This document shows positions 6,325 through 6,496 of a DNA stretch of 6,496 nt, piece after piece. How positions within the stretch are numbered: position 1 is the stretch's first letter; every line of letters starts with the position of its first letter. Origin of the DNA: an uncultured Acetatifactor sp. (GTDB lineage Bacteria > Bacillota > Clostridia > Lachnospirales > Lachnospiraceae); NCBI GenBank assembly GCA_904501885.1, contig CAJGCP010000056.1:1-6496 (forward strand), read 5' to 3'. Position numbers and translations under genes: made by a program. The notes below the pieces were generated by a model, which was given only the letters and a program-made list of their open reading frames with translations, was not told the DNA's origin and did not search any database.

Positions 6325-6398
6325 GTGTCCATAGCTCAGCTGGATAGAGCAACGGCCTTCTAAGCCGTAGGTCGAGGGTTCGAATCCCCCCAGGCTCG
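6325..6398 (+). tRNA. tRNA-Arg(TCT) with a mismatched 3' acceptor strand
   Basis: D-arm GCTC/GAGC and anticodon stem ACGGC/GCCGT pair perfectly; loop CTTCTAA gives anticodon TCT (6359-6361). The 3' end is abnormal. The 5' acceptor strand GTGTCCA (6325-6331) needs TGGACAC, but the 3' strand is CAGGCTC (6391-6397): 2:71 is T-T, 6:67 is C-A, 7:66 is A-C, and 4:69 is only U-G. The T-stem also has an A-C pair (6375/6389). A functional bacterial tRNA would not be expected to carry four mismatches in the acceptor/T stack. It may be a degenerate gene, a recombinant with another tRNA, or an assembly join inside the shared GGTTCGAATCC. CCA is not encoded. Identity as tRNA-Arg is clear, function is not. 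Confidence 0.8.
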
Positions 6399-6496
6399 TT
6401 GGCATATAGATATATGTCATGTGGTGATGTGGGAAGTACACAGAACCTGTAAGCCTATCAAAGTTGATGGACTCAAAAAGAATATGGTGGGTATGG
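6399..6496. other. Unassigned sequence after tRNA-Arg
   Basis: No gene can be supported. There is an imperfect inverted repeat TGGCATATA/TATATGTCA at 6400-6419 directly after the tRNA, without a T-tract. A plus-strand frame from ATG 6427 (MWEVHRTCKPIKVDG) is open to the window edge but has no ribosome binding site and no recognised domain. Confidence 0.4.

Noticed and set aside
6111..6441. Overlapping minus-strand frames across the tRNA genes
   Set aside because: They are antisense to tRNA genes; the protein fragments (such as GDRIRTCDPL) are the well-known false translations of tRNA complements.
6427..6496. Open plus-strand frame running off the right edge
   Set aside because: No ribosome binding site, too short to judge, and no recognisable family; left as unassigned sequence.
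1..6496. CRISPR array, transposon ends or defence genes
   Set aside because: No set of regularly spaced repeats, no transposase or integrase frame, and no recognisable defence domain is present.

Overview
The window looks like chromosome from an anaerobic Gram-positive member of the Clostridia, most likely Lachnospiraceae. The grounds are the gene families (glycyl radical enzyme with its activase, Na+-pumping decarboxylase beta subunit, HAAS/DUF1700 membrane protein, THUMP-type RNA methyltransferase next to an XTP/dITP pyrophosphatase), the strong AAGGAG-like ribosome binding sites, consensus vegetative promoters and tRNA genes without encoded CCA. The family assignment rests on recognition of protein types, not on a search.

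Layout. Bases 1-1529 (+) hold the C-terminal third of a glycyl radical enzyme and, overlapping it by ATGA, its radical SAM activating enzyme. Bases 1566-1694 hold a short reading frame that reads as the first about 25 residues of an SGNH/GDSL hydrolase joined directly to its last about 17 residues; I take it as a pseudogene left by an internal deletion. An 18-bp hairpin with T/A tracts on both sides (1712-1752) separates this block from a convergent two-gene minus-strand operon (3052 to 1772): the beta subunit of a Na+-translocating decarboxylase (oadB-like) and a 42-residue OadG-like membrane peptide. The carboxyltransferase and biotin carrier subunits are not here.

Bases 3053-3246 contain two back-to-back consensus promoters, one for the decarboxylase operon and one for a HAAS/DUF1700 membrane protein (3247-3765). 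A 51-residue Asn/Lys/Gln-rich microprotein (3854-4009) with an internal 19-bp direct repeat follows and ends at a good terminator. Next come a THUMP-domain RNA methyltransferase of the RlmL/YpsC type (4145-5290) and rdgB (5370-5963), probably one transcription unit. The right end has tRNA-Pro(TGG) and tRNA-Arg(TCT), each with its own consensus promoter.

Most of the window is ordinary core genome. The points worth a second look are the tRNA-Arg, whose 3' acceptor strand does not pair with its 5' strand; the internally deleted hydrolase; the glycyl radical enzyme of unassigned substrate with a compact activase; the very short OadG-like subunit; and the Asn-rich microprotein. I found no CRISPR array, transposase or clearly new multi-gene system.
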